Below, one piece after another: positions 38,101 to 42,719 of a DNA stretch of 64,000 nucleotides (its first letter is position 1; each line of letters begins with the position of its first letter). The notes beneath the pieces are model-generated. The model was not told where the DNA came from. It saw only the letters and a program-made list of their open reading frames with translations, and did not search any database. The translations under genes and the position numbers were made by a program. The DNA comes from Chromobacterium sp. IIBBL 290-4 (GTDB taxonomy: Bacteria; Pseudomonadota; Gammaproteobacteria; Burkholderiales; Chromobacteriaceae): assembly GCF_024207115.1 (NCBI RefSeq), contig NZ_CP100128.1:2170001-2234000 (forward strand), given 5' to 3'.

Positions 38101-40308
38101 CGTCATTTCGAAGCGAGCAAGGAGGGGCTGGATGAGCTGAATGCTCACTGCACGCATTATCGGCGCGAAAGCGGTCACGCGTCGCAGGTCAACTGCCTGG
38201 CGGCGCTGGCCTCCCTATATGTACAGGGCTATCACATCGATCCGCCGGCGTTGTTTGCGCCCGATGACCGTCGCAGAATGCCGCTGCCTACGTATCCGTT
38301 CGAACGTCAAGCCTACTGGGCGACAGCCATGGCAAGTGCTGCAGCCTCCGGTGTTCCGTACGATGTCGAGTCTGACACCGTGGCGGCGCTCGCCTCCCCT
38401 GTCTTGACTCACAGTACCGCCAGTGAGGCCGGGAATTGGCTCTTTTGTGCCGAACGTTGGAGTGATGCGCCCCTTCTTGAGAATCTGGATTGGCAGGAAC
38501 GCGTGCGATTGCAAGCCGGCAGAACTTTGGCCGTTTTCGCCGCCGAGCGTTCCGAGGGAGATGACTTTTGCGATTTGATCGGACAAGTGTGGAGACGGGT
38601 TGGAATGACCCCTCCCCGTATCGAGCTTTTTGTTGCGGACGGCTGGGATGGCGGTGCCCTGGCGGCGGTGATGCCGGACGTGGCATTCTTCCTCGGTGCG
38701 CGTGGCGACGGCAATAGCCGGGAGGCGTTGGCCGACATGAGCACGATCTTCAAGGTCAGTCGGGAGATTATGCAATCCGCTTGGGAGCATCCGCTGGATT
38801 GCTATTACCTTTACGACGCAGCTCGCGCCGAGAGCGAGGCTGTCACAGGGTTCGCCGCGTCCGCGGTACAGGAAAACCGGCATCATGCCTGGACCGTGGT
38901 CGAGCACCAGGCTGACGCGTCGGCATTGCCCCATCAAGTGTTGCTGCAGGAGTGGCTTGGCTACGAGTCCCGGCCTGGTCAGTCGATGATCGTGCGCTAC
39001 GGTGCTGGCGGGCGACAAACGCGCGACTTGGTCAAAGTGCCATCGCCTTTGCCGTGCAAATCCGGATTCCGGCATGGAGGACACTACTTGGTGGTGGGGG
39101 GGCTTGGCCCAGTAGGCGAACTGTTGTGCCGTGAATTGGTACGGACTTGCCAGGCGACCTTGGTGATTCTGTCTCGTACCGCCATGAACGACGCCATTCG
39201 CGGCCAGTGCGATGCGCTGAAATCGTATGGGGGGCGCGTATTTTATCATGAGGTCGATGTCAACGATGCGAAAGCCTTGCAAGTCACTATGGAGACGGTT
39301 GCTCGTCAGGTGGGCGAGTTGCACGGCGTGATTCATCTGGCCCGGCTGGTCGACGACGGCCTGATCGCTGGCAAGACGTGGGAGTCGTTCCGGAAAACCG
39401 TTGCCGCAAAGGTCGATGGCACCCGCAATCTTGATCATCTGACCGCACAGCAGCCCTTGGATTTCTTCATGGTGTTCTCTTCGATGGCGGCATTCGGCCT
39501 CCGTGGCGGCGCCGACTATAGCTATGCCACTGCCTTCCAAAACGCCTTCATGCGCGAGCGGGCGCGATTGCGAACCAAAGGTTTGCGTCAAGGCGCCTCT
39601 GTCGCGCACTGCTGGGGGGCTTGGAGCGTAGATCGCTACATGCCGGCCAACAGGACGATGCGCTTGGAGGAGTGTGGGCTGGATGTGATCGATATAGAAG
39701 CCGCCTTTCCCGTTTTGCATGCCTGCGGAGTCGATGGCGTATATGGCGTCTTGCGCGTCATCGACGAAGCGCGGGCCATGAGAAATATGGGCATCTCCGA
39801 ACCCGATGCTCCCCGTCAGGACGATGCGCCAAGCCAGGTCTCGCTGCGCCGATTGATAGTGCGGTGGGAGGAGGCGTACCGCCAAGGGCGGCCGGTAGAC
39901 CCGGCGACCTATTACGAGGCGCTGAACGGTTGCGACTTGGCTGCGCTGGACGACGAACTTGTCGACAGGCTTGATCTGCTCTTGTTCGCGGAGGAAGGGG
40001 GGGAGCTGGATTGGTCGAATACGCCAGTCGTCCATGGCGGCGCCAAGACCGTGCCTGAGGAAGTGGTGGATACCGAGACGCTGATTCAGCAGATGGTGTC
40101 GAAGGTGCTTTTGGTGCCCAAGCTCGACCTGGATGACGTGTTCCAGCGATTTGGACTCGATTCGGTGGCGGCGATGCAGCTTGCTTCCGGCATGAGTCAC
40201 CGCCTCGGATACATCGTTGAACCAAAATGGTTGTTGCAATATTCGACGATTCGTAGATTGGCGGCCCACCTTAACGCCAAGCGGATATTAACCCAGCAAG
40301 GGGGCTGA
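20131..40308 (+). CDS. mmpD: MmpD, four-module trans-AT polyketide synthase
   Basis: 6725 residues; ATG 20131 with AAAAGGA seven bases upstream. Module 1: KS (Cys196), DH (about 650-904) whose motif reads HVVHGQRWLA with Ala for Pro, KR (about 1134-1340), C-methyltransferase (about 1411-1764, EIGAGTGGT), ACP (Ser1832). Module 2: KS (Cys2072), DH with intact HRVVGRRVMP, KR with an LDD motif (about 2949-3134), degenerate ACP (GFDW, Trp3241), active ACP (Ser3344). Module 3: KS (Cys3606), DH with intact HVVRGQRMLP, KR (about 4566-4757), C-methyltransferase (about 4851-5204), two active ACPs (Ser5272, Ser5388). Module 4: KS (Cys5639), KR (about 6316-6497), ACP (Ser6678); no DH. All four KSs keep Cys-His-His. 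There is no AT and no TE. The order fits assembly of C5-C14 of monic acid with methyls at C12 and C8. The chain should pass to MmpA through its KS0. Confidence 0.95.
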   Translation: MLNKIVSMLRNFQTSEAPVSDGYRPMEVAIVGMACRFPGAEDYTQFWDNLRAGRDSVGEIPPERWDWRAFWGDSVVEPGKTRAKHAGCIDNVADFDPLFFGISRASAEMIDPQQRIMLELSWACFEDAGIPPSRLAGSRMGVFLGAFNHDYKERQERMALPIDEHRSTGVAASVIANRISHFYDLRGPSIVLDTACSGSLNAIHLAVQSLRLGESEMALAGGISLLLTPTRHVAFAKTGMLSPSGACKSFDDTADGYVRSEGAGVLLLKPLARALADGDMIHGVIRGSAANHCGKTHTLTYPSAEAQAEVIRTALKDAEIDAGTVSHIEAHGTGTPKGDPIEIEGLCRAFSDDAARQTGYCAIGSAKSNIGHLESAAGVAGAIKVLLSMKARQLPPLCHFSTVNHRIRLDGSPFYLLDRLQTWQGVVDPHSGRRVLRAGVSSFGFGGTNAHLILEEAPERVESGRSAPARPAYLICLSAKSEESLRRYQTALADWLDDMGQDVHLEDIGAVLALGREHMRCRLAVTVGSKEALAARLREPMAVSLLPAAGVDNEAERRGNDALARDIVEMLAQAEHDPVAYTCRLEHLAVCYRNGATVDFAALFTMPARHVVLPGYRFARERCWLPGDVQPVTAGVGWLPRWVEDGQRGSYIATFQPDEPLVRDHVVHGQRWLAGALQLECMRAAFVERGGCSSSWSVSDVTWMRPLVVAEQALDVRLQIGEAGDFSIADARWEEDETACRGRIGPGSGESLGERLDLAALRARHMDDAQETERIYERLLGAGLAYDAPYRAIVGLAFDGEASVLARVVSATTMHEDLTLNPAAIDAAFQVALMLAMRQGGDAPWVGFALSRFDCVSALPAAFWVHVVPRGSVTEASLAFDIDLIAEDGTRVGRVGAFQLKRRHGSDDVAPRHGDEEISGLMQVDWVPLLPSDTTTPTFANGRMAMIGGDEASRDGVRRLYGDVAFLDIDASHDVDRVSQALAEAGPIERLLWLAPSSPTVFDGAASLVQAQADGVLALLTVVKSLLALGYGGCRLDVCVVTSGALPIRTGERRVPAHAAVHGLVGTLANEQPGWTARAVDVEAESALPLTQLLSLPSDVRGGSYAWRDGVLLRQTLLPVTMDGNAAGENMYRPGGVYVIIGGAGGIGAAWSETLIREWGAQIYWIGRRASDSTIEANIERLARFGPAPVYLRADAGDPLTLGAALSAIRQHHGAVNGVIHAAMALQSRSLERITHDEFRELLATKVDTCVSLAEVFADEPLDFVALFSSINAFMCVPNQGAYAAGCAFVDAFGRYLESRFACPVAVVNWGYWGSVGALAASEVFQAWRAREDLASVELPDAMAALSFQLTYALKQVALAGPLSAPSLLASREERIVVNAAHATDAPLNIPHRPIDVAQARGGLTTPDLDPLYCRLLQVKLCASGLWSELRPYSLDELAGTLAPGVTTRRWLAHSLELLERQGLVRREGDGEATRYVLAHRESAEAVWAEWARAKALWLADPDRRAQVALVDACLDALPAVLSGRTRATDVMFPDASMARVEGIYQRNAVSDYFNDAVADTVWAQVSARRASGGRALRVLEIGAGTGGTSARVLARLDAARDWVEEYCYSDVSRAFLLHAEEHYGEGRPYLSYRLVDAEQDLPSQGIETGRYDVVLATNVLHATRDIRATVRHVKAALARGGLLVLNELHGASVFSHLTFGLLEGWWKYEDAALREAGSPGLTARMWQQVLEDEGFGAVKFVCVGAHGLGQQVIVAKSDGLARVRRGKPTTQEAVKARRAEPERTVEAPASDEGTRRESIRQAILEVLAHSLKFDASALRFDEPFADYGVDSITGVNFVRQLNGRLGIELYVTCLFDYSTIDRLSEYIAQQYQYPAACALASTLGPDQDVARIADILRQEAAPVARAPDDDAIAIVGASGRFAQSRNLNELWRHLAEGHDLVDDVKRWDLAAYYPDVASDDYCSRGAFIDGIEEFDPLFFNISPLEATYMDPQQRLFLQEAWNALADAGCLGERQRTQVSVYVGCEAGDYDKLFVNTPPAQAFWGNAPSIVPARIAYYLDLQGPAIAVDTACSSSLVAIHMACQSLRSGEASISLAGGVFVQSTPDFYLKANRAGMLSKTGHCHTFDSRADGFVPGEGVGVVVMKRLADAIADRDHIYGVIRASGINQDGASNGITAPSALSQQRLEQSVYDRFAIDPASIQMVEAHGTGTRLGDPIEFAALSAAFNHYTDKRGYCALGSVKTNLGHAATAAGMAGVFKILLALRHRMIPPSLHFSEANPTIDFAASPFYLNTSLRDWQTAPGEKRRAAISSFGFSGTNAHLVVEEASNSQRAPSSTQACLIALSGHSAAALYSQAELLLDFCRATPAQPLLDLSFSTLTGRKHFEYRLALLASSIDELSAALETWLRTGHAAHCWSSADARAISSRQEERAECAQWTQMAERYCQGQQIDFSRMFDGLECRRLPLPGYPFARDRYWVEDLRADWRPSDRTAPSHPLLVETADADSFYARFDGDEYFLSQHRVVGRRVMPGVAMLEMAAAAARRRRTNADDKAISLEHVAWIAPLAVEAQPVEATLALEPRADGEWTFEIRRAQACAESEIYCLGSLTPAPAEAPCRLDLGALAAGCTLVERSSADCYRHFAAVGIDYGDAFRRLVHWSAGQDAEGRRQVLARIESQRDVEHGLVGWWLEPGMVDAALQAAVQLWAVDAARPVAWVPFAVERVDIFGRCAPRMWAHVLEHSVPENGASAKVDIVLADDAGDIRLMLCGLTFRVMAQGTTGETSLWAREWRPLPTRREDAPPVADRLIVAALGEAPARLANTLPGVPYLAPFSGEADYELAGLRLMQALQAVVAAKSGRPTRVQVLTRAGDKTMGAGLYSMVASVTLENPGVLAQLVEVDDAALAAGIEHRLLDEAFAMPQVRLSWRDGVWRRGCWQRLTAARAALPWSAGGVYLITGGSGGIGRILVEEIVRKVERPVIVLVGRSAAADWIEAIARHATVEYWQADVADFAAVERLVAGIIERHGTLTGIVHAAGVLDDGYLLTKRQEALRRVFAPKVQGTLNLDRASRHLPLEFFVLASSISAELGNAGQANYAAANGFMDAFARYRAMQTERGERHGRTLAVNWPFWREGGMRIDTAGLSRLFDNWGMTPMGRDSGVAALYTAMAQKEEAQVLVMHGDPVRVQALLARDETPASLGDLPGQDGETLTLPVVLAQAALLAGVEARDLDPYQPFHEYGFDWSLQHELIRVLSHHHARDLPVSIFLLSTCLAQVADALSAELSSDPRDPAVLESSPPMNQHVTAIDPAAEWSITNLLKDLVSSVTRVPRAELKDDCHFERYGLDSLMVVQMTGQLEKQFGPLSKTLFFEYTTIAELAGYFLERHGETVQRLNRGAEPNDAAVREEAPALVNALRVPDEPRVDRPAAAAAAEAIAIVGLAGRYPQAENLDAFWRNLAEGHDCITEVPLQRWDHAPLFDSERARAGKINSKWGGFIDGVDEFDPLFFNISPHDAEFMDPQERLFLQCAYETFEDAGYGRGPRSALGDAKGLGHVGVFVGVMYLEYQLYGAQELSRGNPLALGGSAASIANRVSFCLGLNGPSLAVDSMCSASLTAIHLACQAIRNGDCDSALAGGVNLTLHPNKYLTLAQGNFASSKGLCESFGEGGDGYVPGEGVGAILLKPLDRALADGDQIYGIVRGSQINHGGRANGYTVPNPNAQAEVIGVAYRRAGIDVRDITYLEAHGTGTALGDPIEIAGLEKVFRAATDEKGFCALGSVKSNIGHCESAAGIAGLTKVLLQMKYGELVPSLHSRTLNPAIDFSLSPFVVQQARAPWHRRRVKDTAREKPRLAGISSFGAGGSNAHLVIEEYLPADETPAAHAARMPALIVLSAASKEGLKELARRHLEFARDMRQDAASLVDLAFTLQRGREPLKERLAFVAHSVDELRRKFGDFLEGRDDTGALYSGSTRQGGQSVLSLFDTVDMALILKQWVAARQYDKLLALWTQGATIDWQDVLPDSGCRRISLPTYPFARERYWFTGIERISKGQSVMPVVERRGFDLIDLSNARGTRFAVDLSGREFFFEDHVVRGQRMLPGVVYLELARQAAEMRGLASGVAVKLCDVAWLRPTVAREGGLRLEIDLDARDDDGVDFTISEVAVHAAEGETLRASGTIRFADARCVPAFDADALIGQLQGQGESYSFVSQAEFYAQLAEHGLAYGPAHRSITALHIGRDAVLARIECPIEASMDIGAFDLHPSMMDAALQAVHPLLSVGDGGFAVPFVVDEVVVHGASLEHMWAFVRRGAESGQGFVVDLFGDDGEACVSLAGFKVRAFGVRASAQTVEDVELLSAGVSSLAPRWSSQALLPEPAQLRGETILLLGSSQEHAASLRAAGASVMVCDLGPASEVEEIVERLSALPAFDRLLISMPVGVATSIADEAMIHDQRLLAVYCLRLAKALLRLGYDRKTLTATILTWGAFAVGGQACAEPAQASVHGFVGSLANEIPHWQLSVVDLINHEMPDWRVLLVPPRGPGLISLAYRQRGWLVRQLVPCQPPEPPAPVYRQGGLYVVIGGAGGIGEAWSRMVIREYGARVVWIGRRQADAALDAKLDDLGQLGPRPVYLAADAANRAALEDARAQILKRFGRIDGLVHSAIVLEDRSVANMSESQFDAGLTAKVDISVRMAQIFGAEPLDFVLFFSSLISFTRNAGQSNYSAGCAFKDAFAERMRQAWPCPVKVMNWGYWGGTGIVASSAYRQRMERAGFGSIEAGEAMGALEELLGGPFDQLAFLKTLRPLGIEGCVPGERIVVAQAIPGDTSATLAAHGADVVERDWNLALLLQREEAFRAMSESLYCRLLQVKLCASGLWSELRPYSLDELAGTLAPGVTTRRWLAHSLELLERQGLVRREGDGEATRYVLAHRESAEAVWAEWARAKALWLADPDRRAQVALVDACLDALPAVLSGRTRATDVMFPDASMARVEGIYQRNAVSDYFNDAVADTVWAQVSARRASGGRALRVLEIGAGTGGTSARVLARLDAARDWVEEYCYSDVSRAFLLHAEEHYGEGRPYLSYRLVDAEQDLPSQGIETGRYDVVLATNVLHATRDIRATVRHVKAALARGGLLVLNELHGASVFSHLTFGLLEGWWKYEDAALREAGSPGLTARMWQQVLEDEGFGAVKFVCVGAHGLGQQVIVAKSDGLARVRRGKPTTQEAVKARRAEPERIVEASVREVQAGAKPGRIRQVVSSSVAQALKVAVEAIDPDEAFADYGLDSITGVNLVRVLNEVLGIDLSTTALFDYGTVNKLAAHIAKEHAPQVDAHSSSLATSQSAPLARVQAEPAVEMLTGDIRSGAKPSEIRQVVIASVAKALKVASEVVDPDEAFADYGLDSITGVNLVRVLNEALGIDLSTTALFDYGTVSKLTAHIAKEHAPLVAARTPAPLVKAQAAPEPIAAEQAPPIFTSALAATLASPIAVTREPIAIIGVSGRFPQSASLDELWRNLASGMDVTTEVSRWDLSRHESERPAEHMRCPRGGFLADIDAFDPLFFNISGLEATCMDPQQRLFLEESWKALEDAGYVAEAIAGRKVGIYVGCSAGDYRGQFAATPPAQAFWGNATSIVPARIAYFLDLQGPAIAVDTACSSSLVAVHLACQALWSGEVEMALAGGVFVQATPSFHLSSERAGMLSPSGRCHAFDARADGFVPSEGVGVVILKRLSAALADGDHVHAVIRGSGINQDGASNGITAPSAKSQANLIEQVHRDFAVRADEIQLVEAHGTGTPLGDPIEFEGLARAFRAASTDRRASCALGSIKSNIGHAVTAAGVAGLLKLVLALRHGQIPPVANFKAGNPRIDFEGSPFYLNTELSDWRVDGMPRCAALSSFGFSGTNAHLVLQEAPGIPSKPGVLVPRLFVLSARSSDQLRQQVRNLSDACRANPAADPASMSYTLLAGRKHFEYRLAIVAESEAELLARLEGWLVDGEVSQAVFAGHYLARHFEASKEGLDELNAHCTHYRRESGHASQVNCLAALASLYVQGYHIDPPALFAPDDRRRMPLPTYPFERQAYWATAMASAAASGVPYDVESDTVAALASPVLTHSTASEAGNWLFCAERWSDAPLLENLDWQERVRLQAGRTLAVFAAERSEGDDFCDLIGQVWRRVGMTPPRIELFVADGWDGGALAAVMPDVAFFLGARGDGNSREALADMSTIFKVSREIMQSAWEHPLDCYYLYDAARAESEAVTGFAASAVQENRHHAWTVVEHQADASALPHQVLLQEWLGYESRPGQSMIVRYGAGGRQTRDLVKVPSPLPCKSGFRHGGHYLVVGGLGPVGELLCRELVRTCQATLVILSRTAMNDAIRGQCDALKSYGGRVFYHEVDVNDAKALQVTMETVARQVGELHGVIHLARLVDDGLIAGKTWESFRKTVAAKVDGTRNLDHLTAQQPLDFFMVFSSMAAFGLRGGADYSYATAFQNAFMRERARLRTKGLRQGASVAHCWGAWSVDRYMPANRTMRLEECGLDVIDIEAAFPVLHACGVDGVYGVLRVIDEARAMRNMGISEPDAPRQDDAPSQVSLRRLIVRWEEAYRQGRPVDPATYYEALNGCDLAALDDELVDRLDLLLFAEEGGELDWSNTPVVHGGAKTVPEEVVDTETLIQQMVSKVLLVPKLDLDDVFQRFGLDSVAAMQLASGMSHRLGYIVEPKWLLQYSTIRRLAAHLNAKRILTQQGG
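24367..25481 (+). repeat. Long direct repeat, copy 1 (C-methyltransferase of MmpD module 1)
   Basis: This 1115-bp stretch appears identical, base for base, to 34681-35795 (offset 10314). The neighbouring bases differ on both sides. The translated residues are the same throughout, including silent positions wherever I compared. It covers the whole methyltransferase domain and the first part of the linker before the ACP. Confidence 0.92.
34681..35795 (+). repeat. Long direct repeat, copy 2 (C-methyltransferase of MmpD module 3)
   Basis: Second copy of the 1115-bp repeat, 10314 bp downstream of the first and in the same orientation and frame. The flanking KR and ACP sequences of modules 1 and 3 are similar but not identical. 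The identity is therefore limited to the methyltransferase block, as expected from gene conversion. Such a repeat can also collapse or cause a false join in short-read assemblies. Confidence 0.92.
35838..36415 (+). repeat. Duplicated ACP in MmpD module 3
   Basis: Two consecutive ACPs at about 35838-36063 and 36187-36415 (349-bp spacing). Both carry the same ADYGLDSITGVNLVRVLNE core and LSTTALFDYGTV. They differ at scattered codons, so this duplication is older than the 321-bp repeats in mmpA. Both serines are intact and neither has the beta-branching Trp. Confidence 0.85.
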
Positions 40309-40310
40309 GC

Positions 40311-41575
40311 ATGGATATGTCTTGTCAACATGAGCACCCGTGCGCGATTCATTCTCCGTTCACCATGCCGTGCGGTGCCATTCTGAAAAATCGCTTGGTC
40401 AAGGCGTCGATGAGTGAGCAGATGGGGGATGAACGGCACAATCCTTCCCTCGGCTTGGCGACACTTTATGCCCGCTGGGCAGAGGGCGGCATTGGGTTGT
40501 CACTGTCGGGCAACATCATGGTGGATCGCGGCGCCATCGGGGAGTTGAAAAACGTAGTACTGGATGAGCGTAGCAACCGGGCAGCATTCGAACGGTGGAC
40601 CGAAGCCGGACGTCGTGATGGTACCCATTTCTGGGCGCAGTTGAATCATCCGGGTAAGCAGATCATCAATCTGTTGTGCGCCCGGCCGGTGGCGCCATCG
40701 CCGATCGCTCTTGGCGAGGGTTTGGAGAAGCACTTCAATAGGCCGCAGGCGCTTGATGAGGCAGGCATTCTGGCCATCGTTGACCAGTTTGCTACCAGTG
40801 CCCGGCTGGCGAGGGAGGTGGGCTTTACCGGTGTGCAGATCCACGGTGCGCACGGCTACCTTGTCAGCCAGTTTTTGTCAGAGCGGCATAACCAGCGCGA
40901 CGACCGTTGGGGGGGGGGCTGGCCAATCGCATGCGATTCGTGATCGAGGTCTACCGGGCCATCCGTGCGGCGGTGGGGGATGATTACCCTGTCGGAATCA
41001 AGCTCAACTCGGCAGATTTCATGCGCGGCGGATTTACCGAAGAGGAGTCGCAAGAGGTGGTGCGCGTGCTTGGCGGCATCGGCGTGGATTTGATCGAAAT
41101 TTCGGGTGGCACTTATGAAAACCCGGTGATGAACGGCAGCATGGCGGACAGTACACAGCAACGCGAGGCGTATTTCTTGGCTTATGCCGAGCGTGTCCGA
41201 GCCATCACCGATGCCCCGCTGATGGTAACGGGCGGATTCCGTTCATCGGCTGGCATGACGGACGCCCTGACACGCGGTGCCACTGACTTGATCGGTATCG
41301 CGAGGCCCATGGCTCTTGATCCGGATTTGCCGAAGAAGATCATGGCTGAATCCGGTTTCAGCATGCGGCTGCGCAAACTGAGCACCGGGGTGCCGGCCTT
41401 TGACAAGATGGTGGCGCTTGACATCACATGGTATGAGCATCAATTGCAGCGCATTGCCAAGCATCGCAAGCCGGACCCCGACATGAACGAGTGGTTGAGC
41501 TTCGCCAAGTCGATGTTGTATTACGGCCGCTGCTTCATCCGCAACCGGCATCGGAGGTCTTCACGCGGCCTATGA
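40311..41575 (+). CDS. mupC: MupC, Old Yellow Enzyme-type enoyl reductase (frame broken at a G10 run)
   Basis: ATG at 40311, two bases after the mmpD stop. The first frame (40311-40943) begins with an FMN-dependent OYE domain: PFTMPCGAILKNRLVKASMSEQM, then AQLNHPGKQI and GVQIHGAHGYLVSQFLS. It runs off at 40943. The second frame (to TGA 41573-41575) continues the same fold with LANRMRFVIEVYRAI, GIKLNSADF and GLIGIARPMALDP-like sequence (reading DLIGIARP). The join lies in the G10 at 40909-40918; one extra G gives RWGGGLANR, matching the family's YGGSLENR. The whole protein would be about 421 residues. In mupirocin, MupC reduces the C8-C9 enone while the 8-hydroxy series (PA-B) is turned into PA-A. 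If the shift is real, this step would fail. Confidence 0.85.
40909..40918 (+). other. mupC: G10 homopolymer that breaks the mupC frame
   Basis: Ten consecutive G. Adding one G (11) restores the single OYE frame through RWGGGLANR. Removing two also restores frame but drops a residue that the family keeps. Like the G9 in mmpA, this run is exactly one G short. Confidence 0.85.
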
Positions 41576-41643
41576 TTCTTGATAGGTGGCATGCCACGGC
41601 TTCTCTTGTAGAGTCTGCTCAGAAGAGTAAACGGTGGCAAGCC

Positions 41644-41925
41644 ATGAATGATGTCTACGAATTTATCGTCAAAACCCTCTCAGAGGTCTGCAAGGTCTCT
41701 GCGCAGGATATCGAACCATCGCTTAACCTATTCTCTGATCTAGGCATCGACAGTGTCGATTTTCTCGATGCTGTCTACAGCATCGATAAACAATTCGGCA
41801 TTCGCATTCCGATCGGTCAGTGGATGAGTGCCGTCAATGAAGGTGAGAGCGGCGCAGTCGACTACTTTGTCATGGAAAACTTCGTGGATGCCGTCTCAAG
41901 ACTGGCATCGGCGGTCAAAGCCTAG
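41644..41925 (+). CDS. macpA: MacpA, free-standing acyl carrier protein
   Basis: 93 residues from ATG 41644 with GGTGG upstream; the frame is open to 41491, but that part overlaps mupC. The phosphopantetheine motif is LGIDSVDFLDAV, with predicted helices on each side and an acidic surface typical of ACPs. It is longer than a minimal ACP, with an insert (MSAVNEGESGAVDYF) after the recognition helix. It sits between mupC and mupD. It could carry the intermediate for the nearby reductases MupC, MupD and MupE, but its true partner cannot be told from sequence. Confidence 0.88.
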   Translation: MNDVYEFIVKTLSEVCKVSAQDIEPSLNLFSDLGIDSVDFLDAVYSIDKQFGIRIPIGQWMSAVNEGESGAVDYFVMENFVDAVSRLASAVKA

Positions 41926-41956
41926 GCTGGCGGCACCGAGCGGGCGGAGTGGACTC

Positions 41957-42706
41957 ATGCGAAAGTCTGTACTGGTGACCGGGGGAGGACGCGGAATTGG
42001 AGCGAGCATAGTCCAGCGTCTTGCCGCGAGTGGCTATGATGTGGTGTTGACGTATCGGGCTTCGGCCGACGAGGCGTCGGCGCTATGCTCCGCGCTCAAT
42101 GAAAAGCAGGGCCGCCTTGCAGCGGTCGGTCAATGCTGCGACCTTTCCGACCAACAGGACACTGCTCGTCTTTGCGCTGTGCTCGATGAGCAAGACCGTG
42201 TGTTCTACGGTTTGGTCCACTGCGCCGGTGCTAGTTGCGACAGCCTGTCTGCCTTGGCGGATCTCGAACAGGCGAGGCGCGTGATGCAGCTGAATTTCTG
42301 GTCTTTCGTCCAGCTCTATCAGACCCTGATCCGCCCCATGTCCGCTGCGCGGGCGGGTCGCATCATCTGCATCGGCTCGGTTGCGGCCGAGTATGGCATG
42401 AAGGGCAATGCGCTCTATGCGGCGAGCAAGGCCGCGCTGGCCGGCTTTGTCCGTTCTGCCATGACCGAGATAGCCGGCCGCGGTATAGCCATCAACTGCA
42501 TTGAGCCGGGGTTCATCGACACCGAGTTGGTTACGCGTTACCACGACAAGCGTCTGCAGATCTGTCAAGACATTCCCGCAGGGCGCTATGGCCAGCCTGA
42601 TGAAGTCGCCGCTTTGGTCGACTTTCTGTTATCCAATTCGGCATCTTATCTCACCGGGCAGTGTCTCGCGCTGGACGGCGGACTGACCCGAAGCATTGTT
42701 TCCTGA
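41957..42706 (+). CDS. mupD: MupD, FabG-like 3-oxoacyl-ACP reductase (SDR)
   Basis: 249 residues from ATG 41957. It is a classical short-chain dehydrogenase: TGGGRGIG for NADPH binding near residue 10, LVHCAGAS, the catalytic Ser in IGSVAAEYGMKG, then YAASK for Tyr and Lys, and the C-terminal YLTGQCLALDGG. It likely reduces a 3-keto group on an ACP-bound chain. In mupirocin MupD is placed in fatty-acid-side-chain (9-hydroxynonanoate) formation with MupE and MmpB; that role is knowledge of the pathway, not visible here. Downstream mupE starts 13 bases after the stop. Confidence 0.88.
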   Translation: MRKSVLVTGGGRGIGASIVQRLAASGYDVVLTYRASADEASALCSALNEKQGRLAAVGQCCDLSDQQDTARLCAVLDEQDRVFYGLVHCAGASCDSLSALADLEQARRVMQLNFWSFVQLYQTLIRPMSAARAGRIICIGSVAAEYGMKGNALYAASKAALAGFVRSAMTEIAGRGIAINCIEPGFIDTELVTRYHDKRLQICQDIPAGRYGQPDEVAALVDFLLSNSASYLTGQCLALDGGLTRSIVS

Positions 42707-42719
42707 ATACGGTTATCCC

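Noticed and set aside
38215..40269. 684-codon minus-strand open frame opposite mmpD
   Set aside because: Lies wholly inside the KS linker, KR and ACP of module 4. Its translation is rich in His, Arg and Gln, as antisense frames of GC-rich genes are, and shows no motif.
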